The notes below the pieces were generated by a model. That model ran no database searches. It was not told the DNA's origin and saw only the letters and a program-made list of their open reading frames with translations. Positions 61,618 through 64,000 of a stretch of DNA of 64,000 nt are shown one piece after another; within the stretch, counting starts at the first letter, position 1, and every line of letters starts with the position of its first letter. The stretch lies in contig NZ_SKFG01000001.1 of assembly GCF_004344915.1 (NCBI RefSeq), forward strand, positions 496,001 through 560,000, written 5' to 3'. Made by a program: the position numbers and the translations under genes. The stretch is from Paenibacillus albiflavus (GTDB taxonomy: Bacteria; Bacillota; Bacilli; Paenibacillales; NBRC-103111).

Positions 61618-62706
61618 CTATAATTGATGAACCGAATATTTACTTTGTAATAATTCTATCGCTTGATCAGCAGCATCACTGCTTCGGAAGGACAGGCGGC
61701 AGATCCCAGGTACTTGCTCTCTACTTTCGATTATTTCAACATTGCTCAGGTTAATCTGATGATTACCCAGCTCAGTCGCAATAGCTCCGATTACCCCAGG
61801 GTGATCGGGAATATCGAGATAAATATCATACTGCGGTGCTATTATGCCTTTCCTACGCTCCCTGATCCCTTTGCGGAACTGATTCGCTTTTTTGAATTGC
61901 ACTTCGATTCCATCGCCATTGCTATCTTCTAATAATTGAACGAAATCAGATATTTGATCATTCCAGTTACTCAACAATTCAAGCAACACTTTCTTATTAT
62001 TAATGAGAATGTCTCGCCAGATAACAGGATCTGACGATGCAATTCTTGTAATATCGCGGAATCCACCAGCAGCTAAGCTCTTGTACAGAGGTTCCTGCTC
62101 ATGATAATCACATATCTGATTCACAAGTGCGACTGCGATAATATGTGGCAGGTGTGAGATGGCACCAACGATCTGATCATGCCGATCAGGATCAACATGA
62201 ATTACTTGTGCTCTCGTCCATTTTAACAGCTCAGTCAATTGATTCACTGCATCTATTGGTGTACTGGAGTCTGGCGTTAATACATAGTATGCATTTTCAA
62301 ATAACAGGTAAGATGCAGCTTCAATTCCCGAACGCTCTGAACCTGCCATCGGATGTCCGCCAATGAAATAGATGTCTTCAAGCTTCAACTGCTTGGCAAA
62401 CTCCGCAATCGAAGCCTTGGTTGAACCGACATCTGTAATAATACATCCTGATTTAAGCGGCAACTGAGTCAATTGCTCCAAATAAGTCTCTAACATCGAT
62501 ACAGGTACGCAGAGGAAAATGAAGTCAGCTTCACGAACAGCCTCGCTCATCGAGGTTGTAGCGTGATGAACAACACCTTTGTCCAGCATCGTCTGAACGG
62601 ATTTTTCATTTGGAGAATGTCCAACAACCGTGACACCAGGAATGTCTTTAAAGCATAATGCAAGTGATCCCCCGATTAGGCCAACTCCAAAAATCGTTAT
62701 CTTCAT
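61618..62706 (-). CDS. tyrA: Prephenate dehydrogenase with C-terminal ACT domain
   Basis: 362 residues. NAD-binding start ITIFGVGLIGGSLALCFKD, then TDVGSTKASIAEF, FIGGHPMAGSERSGIEAA and AISHLPHIIAVAL, the TyrA core. The C-terminal ACT domain (about 290-362: IYLDIPDHPGVIGAIATELGNHQINLSNVEI) is the usual site for tyrosine feedback in Bacillus. It makes 4-hydroxyphenylpyruvate. It overlaps hisC by 4 bp in the trp-hisC-tyrA order; the aroE gene that follows in B. subtilis is replaced by a terminator and the small-RNA region. Confidence 0.96.
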   Translation of the reverse strand: MKITIFGVGLIGGSLALCFKDIPGVTVVGHSPNEKSVQTMLDKGVVHHATTSMSEAVREADFIFLCVPVSMLETYLEQLTQLPLKSGCIITDVGSTKASIAEFAKQLKLEDIYFIGGHPMAGSERSGIEAASYLLFENAYYVLTPDSSTPIDAVNQLTELLKWTRAQVIHVDPDRHDQIVGAISHLPHIIAVALVNQICDYHEQEPLYKSLAAGGFRDITRIASSDPVIWRDILINNKKVLLELLSNWNDQISDFVQLLEDSNGDGIEVQFKKANQFRKGIRERRKGIIAPQYDIYLDIPDHPGVIGAIATELGNHQINLSNVEIIESREQVPGICRLSFRSSDAADQAIELLQSKYSVHQL

Positions 62707-63806
62707 TTTGTTATTAACGCCACATCAGCTAGAGCAGCTTCAAGCGCTCCGATCAGTTTTTCGTTCTGTTCCTTGGAACCAATTGTAATCCGGATGCAAG
62801 TTGGCATTTTCCATTCTGGATCTTGACGAATGATGAATCCACGCTTCAACATGCCTTGGAACACGTCTACAGCCGGTCTCTCCACATCAACCATAATAAA
62901 GTTACCGAATGCAGGGTATGCCTTAAGCCCTAATCGAGCAAATTCGCCTTGTAAGTAAACGATACCTGCAGCGTTCTTCTCACGGCAATCCGCGATAAAC
63001 TCATCGTCGTTAAGCGAAGCAATTGCTGCAGCTTGAGCAAATCTTGTCGTATTGAATGGTTCACGAACTTGATTAATCGTATGAACCACTTCAGGATCTC
63101 CGATCGCATATCCGATGCGCAGAGATGCAAGACCGTAGATTTTGGAAAAAGTACGTAAAGAAATAGCATTCTTGTACGCGGCAAGCAATTCGAACGTACG
63201 TGGGTATACATCCGTAACGTTATACTCGCAGTAAGCTTCATCAAGTACGACTAGAACATGGCTAGGCGCCGCCTTAAGGAATGCCTCAACCTCATCATGC
63301 GTAACCATCGTGCCTGTTGGATTATTCGGATTACAGATCCATACAATTTTCGTTTTGTCTGTAATCGCTTGAAGCATACCATCAAGATCATGCTTACCAT
63401 CAATAAGCGGCACCTCGATAATCGTTGCCCCTTCGATTTCTGCATTATGCTTATATTGTGGGAATGTAGTTGTTGCCATGATTGTCTCGTCACCAGGGAC
63501 GAGGAAGGCTCTTGCAATCATCAGAATAATTTCATCAGAGCCCATCCCGAATATCACTTGGTTTGTCTCGACACCGAGCTTATCAGCAAGTACTTTCGTC
63601 AACTCTACGGCTGCTCCATCTGGGTATAAGGAGATGCTGTCCATTTCAGCAGCAATTGCCTCTTTAACTTTCGGAGAATATCCATATGGATTCTCGTTGG
63701 ATGATAGCTTTGTAATTTCTGTTAAGCCTAATTCCCTTTTGACATCGGCTGTTGATTTACCTGGTTTGTAGACCGGCAAATGCACAACATTTTGTTTCGG
63801 TTGCAT
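62703..63806 (-). CDS. hisC: Histidinol-phosphate / aromatic aminotransferase
   Basis: 367 residues, fold-type I. KLSSNENPYGYSPKV, FGMGSDEIILMIARAF, NPNNPTGTM, VVLDEAYCEYN and the PLP-lysine region LRTFSKIYGLASLRIGYAIG. Within the trp operon this enzyme serves both histidine synthesis and, with TyrA, transamination in tyrosine/phenylalanine synthesis (known in B. subtilis). AGAGGTGATGAACC precedes the ATG, 60 bp after the trpA stop. Confidence 0.95.
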   Translation of the reverse strand: MQPKQNVVHLPVYKPGKSTADVKRELGLTEITKLSSNENPYGYSPKVKEAIAAEMDSISLYPDGAAVELTKVLADKLGVETNQVIFGMGSDEIILMIARAFLVPGDETIMATTTFPQYKHNAEIEGATIIEVPLIDGKHDLDGMLQAITDKTKIVWICNPNNPTGTMVTHDEVEAFLKAAPSHVLVVLDEAYCEYNVTDVYPRTFELLAAYKNAISLRTFSKIYGLASLRIGYAIGDPEVVHTINQVREPFNTTRFAQAAAIASLNDDEFIADCREKNAAGIVYLQGEFARLGLKAYPAFGNFIMVDVERPAVDVFQGMLKRGFIIRQDPEWKMPTCIRITIGSKEQNEKLIGALEAALADVALITK

Positions 63807-63865
63807 GGTTCATCACCTCTATAATTTTCAAATTGGGTTATTATAGGAAATAAATCCACTATACC

Positions 63866-64000
63866 CTAAATATTCTTCAATTGTCGCACAAACTCTGAAA
63901 TTTGCAATAGACTTTGCGATTTGCCTTCTGACGATAGAAGTCCTTCGCGCTGCTCATGAATATGCCGCACAAGCGCGCTTCCTACGATAACCCCGTCACT
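63866..64000 (-). CDS. trpA: Tryptophan synthase alpha chain (C-terminal 44 residues; rest beyond window)
   Basis: The visible part reads SDGVIVGSALVRHIHEQ, then a Ser/Gln/Leu-rich helix ending EFVRQLKNI and TAG. The GVIVGSALV strand with the phosphate-binding GS is diagnostic for TrpA. It is followed by hisC and tyrA as in the B. subtilis trp supraoperon. The gene continues past base 64000. Confidence 0.92.
   Translation of the reverse strand, partial: SDGVIVGSALVRHIHEQREGLLSSEGKSQSLLQISEFVRQLKNI

Overview
The window looks like chromosomal core sequence from a low-to-mid G+C, endospore-forming Firmicute of the Paenibacillaceae (Paenibacillus or a close relative). The grounds are gene content and order rather than a marker gene: a run very similar to Bacillus subtilis (trpA-hisC-tyrA, then qcrABC-ypjA-ypjB-yitT-type-ypjD-dapB-mgsA-bshB1-bshA-cca-birA-panBCD-dinG, then tseB/asnS/dnaD), sporulation-related proteins (GerMN lipoprotein, CotS-type kinases, YpjB), bacillithiol genes, menaquinol:cytochrome c reductase and strong AGGAGG-type ribosome binding sites. 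I see no rRNA, tRNA, CRISPR array, prophage or insertion sequence.

Layout. 1-5 kb: end of a BcrA-type ABC ATPase, an SGNH hydrolase, and a heterodimeric multidrug-type ABC exporter. 5-9 kb: a double-headed bacterial dynamin. 9-12 kb: cell wall amidase, GerMN lipoprotein, endonuclease III and a small unknown protein in one operon. 12.5-15.6 kb: leuCD with a divergent LysR regulator. 15.6-18.8 kb: two tandem CotS-like kinases, a VOC protein and a methyltransferase with a striking operator region. 18.9-26.4 kb: mtnE, a proline T-box, proBAC and mtnWXB, so methionine salvage genes sit directly behind a proline-sensing leader. 26.4-27.9 kb: an accessory patch with a three-unit tandem repeat, an acetyltransferase gene broken by a stop codon, and a membrane-anchored helix-turn-helix protein. 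28-36.6 kb: asnS-dnaD, hbd-ackA behind a Rex-like site, a short FtsH-type protease with a membrane partner, tseB and an MTA/SAH deaminase. 36.8-38.5 kb: Pit phosphate transporter with its DUF47 partner. 38.6-53.8 kb: rex, dinG, panDCB, birA, cca, bacillithiol genes, mgsA, dapB and neighbours. 54.5-56.7 kb: qcrABC. 56.9-61.1 kb: YpiF, an IDEAL-domain protein, a decayed gamma-carbonic-anhydrase gene, an unknown protein, a histidine phosphatase, and an anti-sigma/ECF sigma pair. 61.4-64 kb: a candidate small RNA, then tyrA, hisC and the 3' end of trpA. Most genes lie on the minus strand in tight operons with 1-20 bp overlaps.

The least expected signals lie between genes. (1) A candidate ~90-nt small RNA at 61.4-61.5 kb has a consensus promoter (TTGACA, 17 bp, TATAAT), two CcpA-box-like sequences around the -35, a CU-rich 5' part and a strong terminator. 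(2) A ~90-bp double-hairpin repeat occurs three times (12.2, 34.7 and 45.1 kb), always in the same orientation relative to the genes and with paired changes that keep the stems; a single-hairpin relative sits before dinG. (3) The proline T-box may also control mtnWXB. (4) Two genes are visibly decayed. (5) Three genes carry abrupt high-G+C patches inside intact reading frames.
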